The translations under genes were made by a program, and so were the position numbers. Source: UBA10438 sp044238605 (GTDB taxonomy: Bacteria; Bacteroidota; Ignavibacteria; Kapaibacteriales; Kapaibacteriaceae). From it: 64,000 nucleotides of DNA. The stretch's first letter is position 1. Each line of letters opens with the position of its first letter. Of this stretch, positions 54,838-63,679 are shown piece by piece. Below the pieces are notes generated by a model, which did no database searches, was not told where the DNA came from, and saw nothing but the letters and a program-made list of their open reading frames with translations. The stretch spans positions 248,001 to 312,000 of the forward strand of contig JBIICY010000003.1 of assembly GCA_044238605.1 (NCBI GenBank), written 5' to 3'.

Positions 54838-57336
54838 TCAGATGGCTAGGCGCCGCTTTACAAGCTGCGTCAGCACAACGTACGTCACCACCACGCCAAC
54901 AAGGTAAAGCCAGTATGCAGCAGGGAGTGGCACAAAGCCAAATGCTCCTGCAAGCGGTGTTGCTACAATGATCATTCCTGCCATTAGCGTTAATGCCGTG
55001 GTGAGCGTGAGCACTGCACTTGCACGGCTCTCGAGCCATGGGATCTTCCGCGTGCGTAGCACATGGATGATCAATGTTTGAGAAAACAGTGACTCAACGA
55101 ACCAGCCTGTACGAAACAGGTCTTGATGTGAGCCGCCGTGAAATGCAAACAGCAGCACGGCAAAGGTGATGTAGTCGAAGAGGGAGCTAAGCGGTCCAAA
55201 CACGATGATATCTCGCATGATGTTCGGCATGCTCCATGCCCGCGGTTCACGCAGCCATTCTTCGTCCACATTATCCGTTGGAATGGCCGTTTGCGAGACG
55301 TCGTACAAAAAGTTGTTCAGTAGGATCTGGATTGGCAGCATCGGCAAAAAGGGAAGCAGTAGGCTTGCACCAACTACGCTGAGCATGTTGCCAATGTTGG
55401 AGCTTGCGGCCATGCGCAGGTACTTGACCACATTCCCAAAGACGCGGCGTCCACCAAGAATGCCAGAGTGGATCACCGACAGATCCTGCTTCAGCAGCAC
55501 GATGTCCGAGGCCTCACGCGCAACGTCCACAGCCGTATCTACACTTATGCCTACGTCGCTGGCACGAAGTGCTGGTGCATCGTTGATTCCATCGCCGAGG
55601 TATCCAACAACATTGCCGTGCGAGCGCAGCACAGTGATGATGCGCTCCTTGTTCGTAGGAGAGAGCTTGGCGCATACCTGTGTTGACGCTAGCTGGATGG
55701 CTAGTTCGTCGTCGGAAAGGGCATCGATCTGCGTGCCTGTAAGCACTGACGTTACATCGATACCTACCTCCTGGCATACGTACCGTGTAACCAGCTCGTT
55801 GTCACCGGTGAGGATCTTGACCGTAACGTGTGAATCAGCGAGCGAGCGCAATGCCTGCGCGGCAGAACTCTTTGGGGGATCGAGAAATGCAAGGAATCCA
55901 ACAAGCTGCATGTGCTGCTCATCAGAAACATCGATTGTTGTGCGTCCACTCAATTGTTTGATTGCCACGGCAACAACACGAAAGCCCTCGGTATTCATCG
56001 ACCGTGCAATGGTAACTGCGTGAGGAGAAACATTCGTGCATGAAACGAGCACCTCCTCGACGGCCCCCTTGCAGATCATCAGTGGGGCATCGTATGCGCG
56101 TTGCAGCAGCACACTGAGACGTCGACGTGAAAAATCGAACGGATTTTCATCGAGCTTTACCCACTCGTCTGCCAGCACATCTGCCGCCGCATCATGCTCG
56201 AGGATTGCCTCATCCATGATGTTCTTGAGTCCGGACTGATACCTGCTGTTCAAGATCCCCAGATGCAGCACATGTTCCGAGGAGTTGCCATCGGTGTCAA
56301 CATGACGCAGCAAAATGATGCGTCCCTGCGTAAGCGTGCCCGTCTTATCCGTGCAGAGAACGTTCATCGCGCCAAGGTTTTGGATCGCATCCATACGTTT
56401 TACAATCACATTGTCTGCTGCAAGTGCAATAGCCCCTTTGGCAAGATTTACCGTAACGATCATCGGCAGCATTTCGGGCGTAACGCCTACGGCAACGGCC
56501 GTGGCGAAGAAGAACGCATCAATCCAATCACCGTGTGTAAGGCCATTGATCAGGAACACCAACGGGGCTAGCACAGCGATGATTGTGATCATCAGCCATG
56601 TAAACTTCTTTACACCAAGATCAAAGGCTGTGGCAGGGGGCTCGCGCTGTAGTGATGAAGTTATCGAACCAAGGAAGGTCTGTGTGCCTGTGCCGGCAAC
56701 CAGTGCAGACCCGTAGCCCGTGTGCACTGTGGACCCCTGGAAGCACAATGCAGGGTTGTCAAGGGGCTGGTCGGATGTAGACGTTCTGCTGTGTGATTTC
56801 TCAACTGGAAACGACTCTCCCGTCAGCGCCTGCTGGCTTACCGTGAGATCATCGGAGGAGATCAGGATCACGTCGGCCGGAATCACATCGCCTGCTGACA
56901 ACTGCACCAGATCTCCCCGCACAAGCTCGCGCACGGGAACGTCGCACGGGAGTCCGTCGCGCATAACCGTTGCCGTAAACTGCACCATCGCGGAAAGCTT
57001 GGCCGCAGCGGCGGTAGAACGGTCCTCCTGCACATACCGCAGCACAATGCCGATAAGCAGCATCGCCGCAATCATGATCGATGAGCGCACATCACCCGTC
57101 ACAAACGTAATCGTACCAAGCACCATGAGAAGCAGCACCAGGGGATTGCTTACCACCTCTTTTAAGCGCCACAGCCATTCGGCCCCACCTTTACTCACAA
57201 CCTCGTTAGGTCCCTCCTGCAGTAGCCTGCTCTCGGCCTCGGCGCTGGTAAGCCCCGTTTCGCGCGTAGCTAACTGTGTGAAGAGCTCTGTCCGATCAAG
57301 TATAGTGAGGTGTTGTATGGGGAGAGGAGGGGGCAT
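54838..57336 (-). CDS. mgtA: P-type Mg2+-importing ATPase, MgtA/MgtB family (IIIB)
   Basis: 832 residues, slightly shorter than MgtA. TGES loop ALTGESFPVEKS, phosphorylation site VLCTDKTGTLTQG, hinge GDGINDAPALRASDVGISVD, and the type IIIB arrangement of membrane segments (NPLVLLLMVLGTITFVTGD before, LPILPIQ-like NMLSVVGASLLLPFLPMLPIQILLNNFLYD after). It moves Mg2+ into the cell at the expense of ATP. No ribosome-binding site is evident before the ATG ending at 57336, and no magnesium-responsive leader was recognised. Convergent with the NADH dehydrogenase gene with a gap of only seven bases. Confidence 0.93.
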   Translation of the reverse strand: MPPPLPIQHLTILDRTELFTQLATRETGLTSAEAESRLLQEGPNEVVSKGGAEWLWRLKEVVSNPLVLLLMVLGTITFVTGDVRSSIMIAAMLLIGIVLRYVQEDRSTAAAAKLSAMVQFTATVMRDGLPCDVPVRELVRGDLVQLSAGDVIPADVILISSDDLTVSQQALTGESFPVEKSHSRTSTSDQPLDNPALCFQGSTVHTGYGSALVAGTGTQTFLGSITSSLQREPPATAFDLGVKKFTWLMITIIAVLAPLVFLINGLTHGDWIDAFFFATAVAVGVTPEMLPMIVTVNLAKGAIALAADNVIVKRMDAIQNLGAMNVLCTDKTGTLTQGRIILLRHVDTDGNSSEHVLHLGILNSRYQSGLKNIMDEAILEHDAAADVLADEWVKLDENPFDFSRRRLSVLLQRAYDAPLMICKGAVEEVLVSCTNVSPHAVTIARSMNTEGFRVVAVAIKQLSGRTTIDVSDEQHMQLVGFLAFLDPPKSSAAQALRSLADSHVTVKILTGDNELVTRYVCQEVGIDVTSVLTGTQIDALSDDELAIQLASTQVCAKLSPTNKERIITVLRSHGNVVGYLGDGINDAPALRASDVGISVDTAVDVAREASDIVLLKQDLSVIHSGILGGRRVFGNVVKYLRMAASSNIGNMLSVVGASLLLPFLPMLPIQILLNNFLYDVSQTAIPTDNVDEEWLREPRAWSMPNIMRDIIVFGPLSSLFDYITFAVLLFAFHGGSHQDLFRTGWFVESLFSQTLIIHVLRTRKIPWLESRASAVLTLTTALTLMAGMIIVATPLAGAFGFVPLPAAYWLYLVGVVVTYVVLTQLVKRRLAI

Positions 57337-57358
57337 GGGAAGGAGAGAGAGGTGATGG

Positions 57359-57441
57359 TTACTGGTTACGGATTACGGATTACGAATTACGGATTACGGA
57401 TTACCAATTACGGAATTACGGAATGACGGAATTACGGGTTT
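57359..57441. repeat. short tandem repeat of 7-8 bases, TTACGGA(A)
   Basis: About eleven imperfect copies of TTACGGA or TTACGGAA, with TTACGAA and TTACCAA variants, begin 23 bases upstream of the mgtA start in the divergent gap before the Fic gene. The unit shares GAATTAC with the array at 26896-27032. Confidence 0.9.
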
Positions 57442-57476
57442 ACAACGACGCACTTGGGAGAGCGGGCAGAGTGTAA

Positions 57477-57522
57477 TTGCGCAACAAAGGCTTTATATTG
57501 CGCAATAGATTAAACGCGCAAC
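57477..57522. promoter_or_regulatory. TTGCGCAA palindrome row upstream of fic (candidate operators)
   Basis: Perfect 8-bp palindromes TTGCGCAA at 57477-57484 and 57498-57505, spaced 21 bases start to start (two helical turns), plus a half-similar CGCGCAAC at 57515-57522, ending six bases before the Fic ATG. The Fic protein has an N-terminal winged helix that could bind them. Confidence 0.55.
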
Positions 57523-57528
57523 ATAAAT

Positions 57529-58890
57529 ATGCCAAAACGTTTACCAGAAGATGAGATCAAGGACCTGTTGTCCGTTATAGCGGGCAAGGCTGGGGGCGCA
57601 TCTATTGAGCAGATCATGGCAGGTGTATCGGCACATTTGCCGAGGCGTACCGTGCAGCATCGGTTATCGCGTCTTGTGGAACAGCATCGGTTAGTACGTC
57701 ATGGTAGGGGGCCAGCAACGCGATACATGCTTCCTACGCCGGCCATGGGTACTGTGCCCGATACTGTGGTGCCCCTTTCACCGGAAGCACTGGAGATACA
57801 GCGTTACATACGCAGGCCTATTCAGGTTCGGATGCCAGTAGGGTACATGGCTGACATGCTCGAGGCGTACACGCCAAATGAGACATTTTACCTGCCACTA
57901 TCTACGCGCAGTGAACTGCATGAATACGGCAGATCCGTCGAGGGGCAAACGCCTGCGGGGACGTATGTTAAAACAATTTACAATCGGCTTTTGATTGATC
58001 TCTCCTGGAATTCGAGTCGTCTGGAGGGTAACACATTCTCGCTACTTGAAACGGAGCGTCTGTTAGAACTTGGTCACGGTGGCACGGCTGAACATGCGCG
58101 GGACGCGCAGATGATCCTCAATCACAAGGCGGCCATCGACATGCTGATAGAGCAGCAGGAGGATGTAGGCTTTAACCGGTATACCATACTCAACCTGCAC
58201 GGACTCTTATCCTACAACCTCATGGCAGATGTCAACGCCAGTGCCCGCCTCCGAACGCGTCCGGTAGGAGTTAGCGGCACCGTGTTTCACCCGTTGGAGG
58301 TTCCGCAGCGAATCGAAGAGTGTTTCGACATCATGCTTGCGACTGCATCGGCGATCATTGATCCATTCGAGCAGGCATTTTTCATCATGGTCCAGCTACC
58401 GTATTTACAGCCCTTTGAGGACGTCAACAAACGTGTCTCACGTCTTGCCGCAAACATCCCGTTCATACGCGAGAACCTGAGTCCGCTTTCCTTCGTGGAC
58501 GTACCGCTAGGAGACTACATCGAAGGCCTGCTAGGCATCTACGAACTCAACCGCATCGAACTCCTGCGCGACGTTTTTGTCTGGGCCTACAAACGCTCGT
58601 CGTTGCGGTATTCTGCAATGCGCCGTTCACTTGGAGAACCCGACATCTTTCGTCTGCGCTACCGCAGTATCATATCCGAAACCATTGCCGCCATAGTACG
58701 CAACCGCATGAACCGCGAGACAGCTGTTACCTTTATTCGCAACCAGGCAACAGAACACATGCCCCCTGAATCCAGACAGAAATTCATCGAGGTCGTTGAC
58801 ATAGAAATCATGAGCCTCCACGAAGGCACCATCGCCATCTATCGTCTGCGTTTGCACGAGTATCATGCTTGGCGCGAACGATGGCAGTAG
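57529..58890 (+). CDS. Fic family protein with N-terminal winged helix and degenerate Fic motif
   Basis: 453 residues. Residues 1-65 look like a winged helix (LLSVIAGKAGGASIEQIMAG, LPRRTVQHRLSRLVEQHRLV). SSRLEG at 162-167 fits the [S/T]xxxE[G/N] motif of Fic inhibitory helices. The Fic core reads QPFEDVNKRVSR (294-305), where active AMP transferases have HPFxDGNGRxxR: the catalytic His is Gln294 and both loop glycines are replaced, while Asp298, Asn300, Arg302 and Arg305 remain. QPFEDxNKR forms occur in other Fic relatives, so this may be a non-AMPylating class. Preceded by candidate operators. Confidence 0.85.
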   Translation: MPKRLPEDEIKDLLSVIAGKAGGASIEQIMAGVSAHLPRRTVQHRLSRLVEQHRLVRHGRGPATRYMLPTPAMGTVPDTVVPLSPEALEIQRYIRRPIQVRMPVGYMADMLEAYTPNETFYLPLSTRSELHEYGRSVEGQTPAGTYVKTIYNRLLIDLSWNSSRLEGNTFSLLETERLLELGHGGTAEHARDAQMILNHKAAIDMLIEQQEDVGFNRYTILNLHGLLSYNLMADVNASARLRTRPVGVSGTVFHPLEVPQRIEECFDIMLATASAIIDPFEQAFFIMVQLPYLQPFEDVNKRVSRLAANIPFIRENLSPLSFVDVPLGDYIEGLLGIYELNRIELLRDVFVWAYKRSSLRYSAMRRSLGEPDIFRLRYRSIISETIAAIVRNRMNRETAVTFIRNQATEHMPPESRQKFIEVVDIEIMSLHEGTIAIYRLRLHEYHAWRERWQ

Positions 58891-58927
58891 GAGATTCAAC
58901 TATTTTCCCTATATTTGTGCTCCCTAT

Positions 58928-59000
<73 letters not shown>

Positions 59001-59014
59001 CAATTCAAAACTCG

Positions 59015-59059
59015 TAAGGCCCTTGTAAATACAGTGTTTACAGGGGCCTTACTCTTTTT
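59015..59059 (+). terminator. rho-independent terminator after tRNA-fMet
   Basis: TAAGGCCCTTGTAAA (59015-59029) pairs with TTTACAGGGGCCTTA (59037-59051) through about 14 pairs with one unpaired base, followed by CTCTTTTT. Directly after it the decamer TTGGCTTACG occurs twice in tandem-like arrangement (59058-59080). The rest of the gap to 59187 holds nothing I recognise. Confidence 0.85.
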
Positions 59060-59187
59060 GGCTTACGTTTTGGCTTACGGTTTTTTGAAGTATCCCCCGC
59101 GTGTTTCGGTAAATCACATCTATCTTGCTCGCATTGAATATGGACTTTCGAGCCTTCACAAAGAATTAAACTGAGTTTCTCCAGAGC

Positions 59188-59955
59188 ATGGCTGGAGCCA
59201 ATCCACGATATTGGGAGTACCAGTGTCGCGTGGTAATACTCGACGCTCACAGCGAGGGTACTGTTGACACAGTGCTTGATAGCCTTCAGGCCAAAAAAGC
59301 CGAATTGCAGCGCGGCCTAATGGGCCTACCACCAGAGAGGAACCTACGACAGTACTATTCCGACAGTCCACCACACATGGTATGGTGCGACACCCAAAAT
59401 CCCGAGAAGGGCCTCAGAAATCTTCAGTTTGCCGGAAGCGACCCGCTAGCTTGGTTAACAGCAGCGTATCAGAATGCTCATGAACTAATAACGATCTCTG
59501 AAGCGCTCATTTTAGAATGCCTAAAGGCAAAGAGCCTAACGTCAAATCAAGAGCTCTTTGAATTGGACCCACCGCACCGAAACGACGATCCGCGGGTTCC
59601 TATTCTAAAAGACTATATAGATTATTTCCAGGGCATGACAGTAGAAGAAGTCTTACGAGTCTTCGATGCTCGCAAGGGTGTTCTTTCGATGTCTGGGGCA
59701 ACCAAGTGGAAAAACTGCCTGATTTTAGAAGCGATTCGCCGCGGCTTAGATATCAAGCCTCGCACACTTCGAAACATATTCATCAAGCATAAAAACACCG
59801 CTTTAGAATCTTGGCTGACAGCCTCTAACGTTGAGTTGAATCGCTGTGGTTCCCATGTTAACTCCGCGAGATCGAAGGGTATCAAAGACCTTGATACGCT
59901 TGAGTTATTGACCAACAAGTTGATTAACGATCTGAGTAAAATCCTTAGTCCATAA
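59188..59955 (+). CDS. unrecognised protein of the putative element
   Basis: 255 residues, no signal peptide or membrane segment. The N-terminal half contains WEYQCRVVILDAHSEGTVDTVLD and YYSDSPPHMVWCDTQN; the C-terminal half is helical and charged (VEEVLRVFDARKGVLSMSGATKWKNCLILEAI, PRTLRNIFIKHKNTALESWL) and could hold an HTH. The ATG at 59188 has no clear ribosome-binding site. I do not recognise a family. It sits between tRNA-fMet and the replication-type genes. Confidence 0.6.
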   Translation: MAGANPRYWEYQCRVVILDAHSEGTVDTVLDSLQAKKAELQRGLMGLPPERNLRQYYSDSPPHMVWCDTQNPEKGLRNLQFAGSDPLAWLTAAYQNAHELITISEALILECLKAKSLTSNQELFELDPPHRNDDPRVPILKDYIDYFQGMTVEEVLRVFDARKGVLSMSGATKWKNCLILEAIRRGLDIKPRTLRNIFIKHKNTALESWLTASNVELNRCGSHVNSARSKGIKDLDTLELLTNKLINDLSKILSP

Positions 59956-59966
59956 AAACAATTGAA

Positions 59967-60019
59967 TAGTATATAAAATGCCTTCTCAAACCGCGAAATT
60001 CCCCTCGTTTTATATACTA
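59967..60019. repeat. 12-bp inverted repeat with 29-base spacer
   Basis: TAGTATATAAAA (59967-59978) and TTTTATATACTA (60008-60019) are perfect complements, eleven bases after the stop of the preceding gene. It could be a terminator-like hairpin, a protein-binding site or part of an element replication origin. Confidence 0.6.
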
Positions 60020-60066
60020 GTTAGATCGATTTGTAGACCAACAAACTGACACAGTCCCAAGACTTT

Positions 60067-60087
60067 TGTGGTTAGTTATTAACCACA
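60067..60087. promoter_or_regulatory. inverted-repeat operator candidate before the HTH gene
   Basis: TGTGGTTA (60067-60074) and TAACCACA (60080-60087) are perfect arms around a 5-base spacer, 14 bases upstream of the HTH gene ATG. Size and place fit an operator for a small dimeric regulator. Confidence 0.5.
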
Positions 60088-60101
60088 TTTTAGGAACTGG
60101 T

Positions 60102-60395
60102 ATGTCAACAACAGACGACCTTCGTGCATTCAGGGACATCATACGAGATATCCTACTTAAAGAGCTGTTACCTCATGTGCTAAGTGCACTAAAAGCTAAT
60201 GAACGCCAGAAAGAAGTGCTTCTTTCACGGAGCGATGCGGCGAAGCTTCTGGGTGTCTCGATCCAAACCGTCGCTAAGCTGATTCGACTGAAGCAGCTTC
60301 CGAGCGTTAAGGTACAGCGGAGAACGATGATTCGACAGTCTGACCTCGCGGTGCTCGTAACTGCCAGAGATAAGCAAAATCGGAGTGCATCATGA
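60102..60395 (+). CDS. excisionase-family helix-turn-helix protein
   Basis: 97 residues from ATG 60102 (AGGA seven bases upstream; the frame is open to 60066). The C-terminal half, LLSRSDAAKLLGVSIQTVAKLIRLKQLPSVKV then RTMIRQSDLAVLV, is the HTH_17/excisionase DNA-binding fold with wing. The N-terminal part is a helix (LRAFRDIIRDILLKELLPHVL). In mobile elements such proteins act as recombination directionality factors or transcription switches. Stop overlaps the next start (ATGA). Confidence 0.82.
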   Translation: MSTTDDLRAFRDIIRDILLKELLPHVLSALKANERQKEVLLSRSDAAKLLGVSIQTVAKLIRLKQLPSVKVQRRTMIRQSDLAVLVTARDKQNRSAS

Positions 60396-62470
60396 GCATG
60401 AAGAAACTGCGATATGGCCGCAAAACTGTGTGCCCGTGTAGTCGACGAAAGAGATGCTATCAGCCGATCATTGGCGACTCTGATACACCACCTGGCGGTG
60501 GCAAGTGTTGGAGCACTGCTTGTGGACAGCACTTCTTTCCCCCACCGCGTCCAGCCAGAAATGTTTCGTCTGAAACCCATACAACTGAGGTGCGTCGTGA
60601 ACATGTATACTGCCAAGCAAGCGGTGCTCCGCACATGCGATTTACCGTAATCAAGCGCTTGATCGGCAAAAAGAAAGTCTTTGTTGAGCACTGGGATGGC
60701 AGCCAATGGCAAAAGGGTGCTGACGGTATTGATCGCATACTCTACAAATTGCCACAGGTTCTTGAACGTGTCTCTCAGGGTGGTATAATCTGCATCTGCG
60801 AGGGAGAAAAAGATTGTGACAGGGCTGAGTCTATTGGAATAACTGCCACGTGCAATCCTTTTGGCGCAACGAATTGGAAGGATGAAATGTCGCAAGTGCT
60901 GGTTGGGGCGCGAGTAGTAATTATCCCTGATTTAGATGAGCTAGGACGTAAGCATGCAGAACAGGTTGAACACTCACTGCACGATGCCGGAGTAACTGCC
61001 GTTGGCATTCTTGACCTACGCACATTAATGCCAGATCTTCCAGAGAAAGGTGATCTTAGTGACTACCTCGATCGTAGTGGTGATCTGAAAGCTCTGCGTT
61101 TAGCAATCGAGACATCTTGTACGGTGGTCGACGAAGTAGAAGAGCCAACACCGCGACTACCAACCATTAACTGGTCGGCTCTGCCTGAACCACTAGCGCA
61201 GATAACTGGGCCCGTTGAGAACGAGCTCCATCGCCTAGCACTCCTCACTGCCTGTATAACGACAATCGGTGCAGTCACGCCGACGGTCACAACATTGTAC
61301 AACGATAAAGAGTATTCTCCTTCGCTATACTTCTTCCTTTGCGGTCCTCCTGGATCGGGCAAGAGTTGTATTGAACCAGCACTCCATCTAGTCAAACTGG
61401 TTGACGGCGAGATTCATCAGGAATCGAGAAAATAGCTTAATGAGTTTCGACGCAAGCAAGCCGCTCATGCCAGATTAAAAGGAGAGTCTGTAGAGCCACC
61501 TCCCGAGAAGCCGGAACGGAAGATGCTTATTGTTCCTGCTGATTCAACCGCACCAGTCTTAGTGCGCGCAATCTGCAACAACCGATCGGTACTACTGTTT
61601 GACACTGAGGCAGATAGCTTGCAAAACGCGTTACGGACTGAAACAGGTGACGCGAGTCCGGCCCTGCGAAAAGCATGGCACGGTGAACGGGTCGATCAGG
61701 CACGAGTTGGTGACGACCTACTCGTCAGCACAGACCGACCTTGCTTATCCATGGTGTTGTCTGGTACCCCAGATCAGATTCTCGTCTTGATCAAACATGT
61801 TGCTTCTGGACTCACCAGTCGATTCCGCTTTATCATGTTGCCACAGCAGAGAACGTTCACAAACCCATTCAGGACAGGCCCGCACGAAGTTCAGCTGATA
61901 GCCAAAAAGTATCAAGAGTCAATCCTCGAGTTATGGACATATTTAGTGTCGGACAATCACGATAAGGGCTTTAGAGTCAGCCTGACAACTGCTCAGCAAG
62001 AACAACTTGTACGTCACTACAAAACCCTGTACGAGGACGAGATTGAGGATGCCGACGCAGGAACGACTCTACGTTCAGGCATCGTGGTGGTCCGCATCGC
62101 CACTGTTCTGACCACCCTGCGTCATTGGTTCATGTACCAAACTCTTGCGACCGAAATGACTGTCTCTGAGGAGGATTTTGAAACGGCACTTGCATTGGGT
62201 GAGTTTCTAAGGCAAGATACTGACCGACTTGTTCAGAGCTTGAAGCAGCAATCAGTAATGCCAACATTTCGACCCGTTACGAACAATAAGCGTACGTGGC
62301 TGAATGCACTGCCGAAGGAGTTCTCAACGATTGAGGCAATTACGATAGGCGAGCGTCATGGCATTCGCAGATCTACTGTCCACAGCATGCTGAAAAACGA
62401 CAAGTACTTTCAAAAAATCCGGCACGGACTCTACAGTAAGAATGATACTGCTTCAACACAGGGTCCATGA
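60392..62470 (+). pseudogene. TOPRIM/DUF3987 replication protein interrupted by one in-frame TAG
   Basis: Frame 60392-62470 is open except for TAG at 61433-61435 and would give 692 residues. Order: a zinc-ribbon-like start (CPCSRRKRC, KCWSTACGQHFFPP), a TOPRIM-like domain (IICICEGEKDCDRAES with VVIIPDLDELG), Walker A FLCGPPGSGKSC, the stop after HQESRK, then continuous homologous-looking sequence (LNEFRRKQAAHARLKGES, PPPEKPERKMLIVPADST) and a C-terminal winged helix (RHGIRRSTVHSMLK). DUF3987 proteins are primase/helicase-like replication enzymes of integrated elements. A point mutation, suppression, or a sequencing error could explain the stop. Two-piece expression with ATG 61523 is less likely because it splits the ATPase. 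Confidence 0.8.
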
Positions 62471-62482
62471 GGTATAAGTGTA

Positions 62483-62547
62483 TGGACTATTGGACAATTG
62501 GACTTTCAGTCATCACTTAGGATAGTTCAATAGTCCAAAAGTCCAGC
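62483..62547. repeat. three direct TGGACnnT octamers facing three inverted copies
   Basis: TGGACTAT, TGGACAAT and TGGACTTT run end to end (62483-62506). After 17 bases, AGTTCAAT, AGTCCAAA and AGTCCAGC run end to end (62524-62547) as near complements, so the whole can fold into a long hairpin. It follows the DUF3987 stop by 12 bases. The remaining gap to 62824 shows no gene; a short GC-poor stretch precedes the XRE gene. Confidence 0.85.
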
Positions 62548-62824
62548 CCCATGTTCGCCATCATGCACTCGAAAATGCTCTATATAGGTGTTCTGAAGGG
62601 GCTCCAAGACAGTTTTCAGGGTAGGGTAGATGGTGACCACTGGATCACAATGACCACAAATGCCAGATTTCAACGTTTCCCATCAGAAAGTACCATCAGC
62701 AACCACGTAAACACGGTAGAGTACACCTAGATACGCACAAACAGAGTTAGCAGTGCTGTGGAGTATGATTTTGGTGCCAGTGATAACCAACAATACAGAT
62801 TTCAATACCAACAAGGGAATAATT

Positions 62825-63235
62825 ATGTCCAGTCAGTACACAACGAACGCCATTAACGACGAAGAATTGACCTTGCGAAGCGGCAACGAAATGAAACGAG
62901 TGTTGAAAGTAGCCGGATTCAGCCAACGAGAGATAGCCGACCACATCAACTACTCACGAAGCTATGTAAACGCAGTATGTAACGGCACCTCCGAGCTCAC
63001 TCTTCGAGTTATTGAGGGAGTAAAGGAGTGCCTAGGCACTACACTTTACGCACTTGCAATCAAACGCGTACGACTCCAAGAAGCCCTCAAGCGCCAGGAA
63101 GATGAGGAGAGAAAACGACTTGAGGCAATTGCTCATGCAGAGGAGGAAGAACAAGCCAGAAATCACGATGCGGAGCGGCGTCGGGCTGCCATTGAGAAAC
63201 TCCAGAAAGACTTAGAGTTAGAAGGTGATTTGTAA
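62825..63235 (+). CDS. XRE-family HTH regulator with charged coiled-coil tail
   Basis: 136 residues from ATG 62825, preceded by AAGGGA. Residues about 20-75 are a Cro/C1-type HTH: MKRVLKVAGFSQREIADHINYSRSYVNAVCNG then TLRVIEGVKECLG. Residues about 80-136 are a highly charged continuous helix (RLQEALKRQEDEERKRLEAI, EEEEQARNHDAERRRAA), probably a coiled coil for dimerisation. Likely the element's regulator. Confidence 0.82.
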   Translation: MSSQYTTNAINDEELTLRSGNEMKRVLKVAGFSQREIADHINYSRSYVNAVCNGTSELTLRVIEGVKECLGTTLYALAIKRVRLQEALKRQEDEERKRLEAIAHAEEEEQARNHDAERRRAAIEKLQKDLELEGDL

Positions 63236-63385
63236 GATAAAAAGTAAAATCAGTCCGGTGTAAGCATCGATCAGTCACCGTGATTGTTTTAGCACCAAAC
63301 CGAACCAACATCAACCTGCACCCGTAACATTCCGCACAAGGACCTCTGCAACATATAACTAAGCTGCACAGTGCGAGAGTCCTAA

Positions 63386-63604
63386 TTAGCTTAGATCACT
63401 AGGAAGATTCTCCACAGCATCGATACCAATCGATTGCATGAACCACTTCATACTAGTAGCTGTTGGAATGAGCGCAAAATGTATCGTGCTTTGGGAATCT
63501 TCTGCTAGTTGCAAGGCAAATGAGATGCTGCCAGCAGGATATCCAACAACAATCCAAAGCCCCCAAATAGCAAAAAAGGCTGTAAAGGTGTCACCCTCAA
63601 CCAT
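63386..63604 (-). CDS. possible small membrane protein
   Basis: 72 residues with one strong hydrophobic segment (FFAIWGLWIVVGYPAGSISFAL). No ribosome-binding site precedes the ATG ending at 63604 and no homologue is recognised. The gap 63236-63679 otherwise shows nothing, so this is the only candidate in it. Confidence 0.25.
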   Translation of the reverse strand: MVEGDTFTAFFAIWGLWIVVGYPAGSISFALQLAEDSQSTIHFALIPTATSMKWFMQSIGIDAVENLPSDLS

Positions 63605-63679
63605 GTTGAAGGCTGGCGAAACGAATGAGTGATCAGTGTCAGATGAATCCCTAACCGTAGCAAATGTGACAATGACGGA

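Noticed and set aside
57337..57528. Magnesium riboswitch or leader peptide upstream of mgtA
   Set aside because: The stretch is short tandem repeats and palindromes; no M-box-like fold or small leader frame was seen.
61523..62470. Independent gene starting at ATG 61523
   Set aside because: The same frame continues upstream to 61436 with DUF3987-like sequence and is separated from the first half only by one TAG.
63438..63632. 64-codon plus-strand frame
   Set aside because: No ribosome-binding site, no recognisable sequence, and opposite a slightly better minus-strand candidate.
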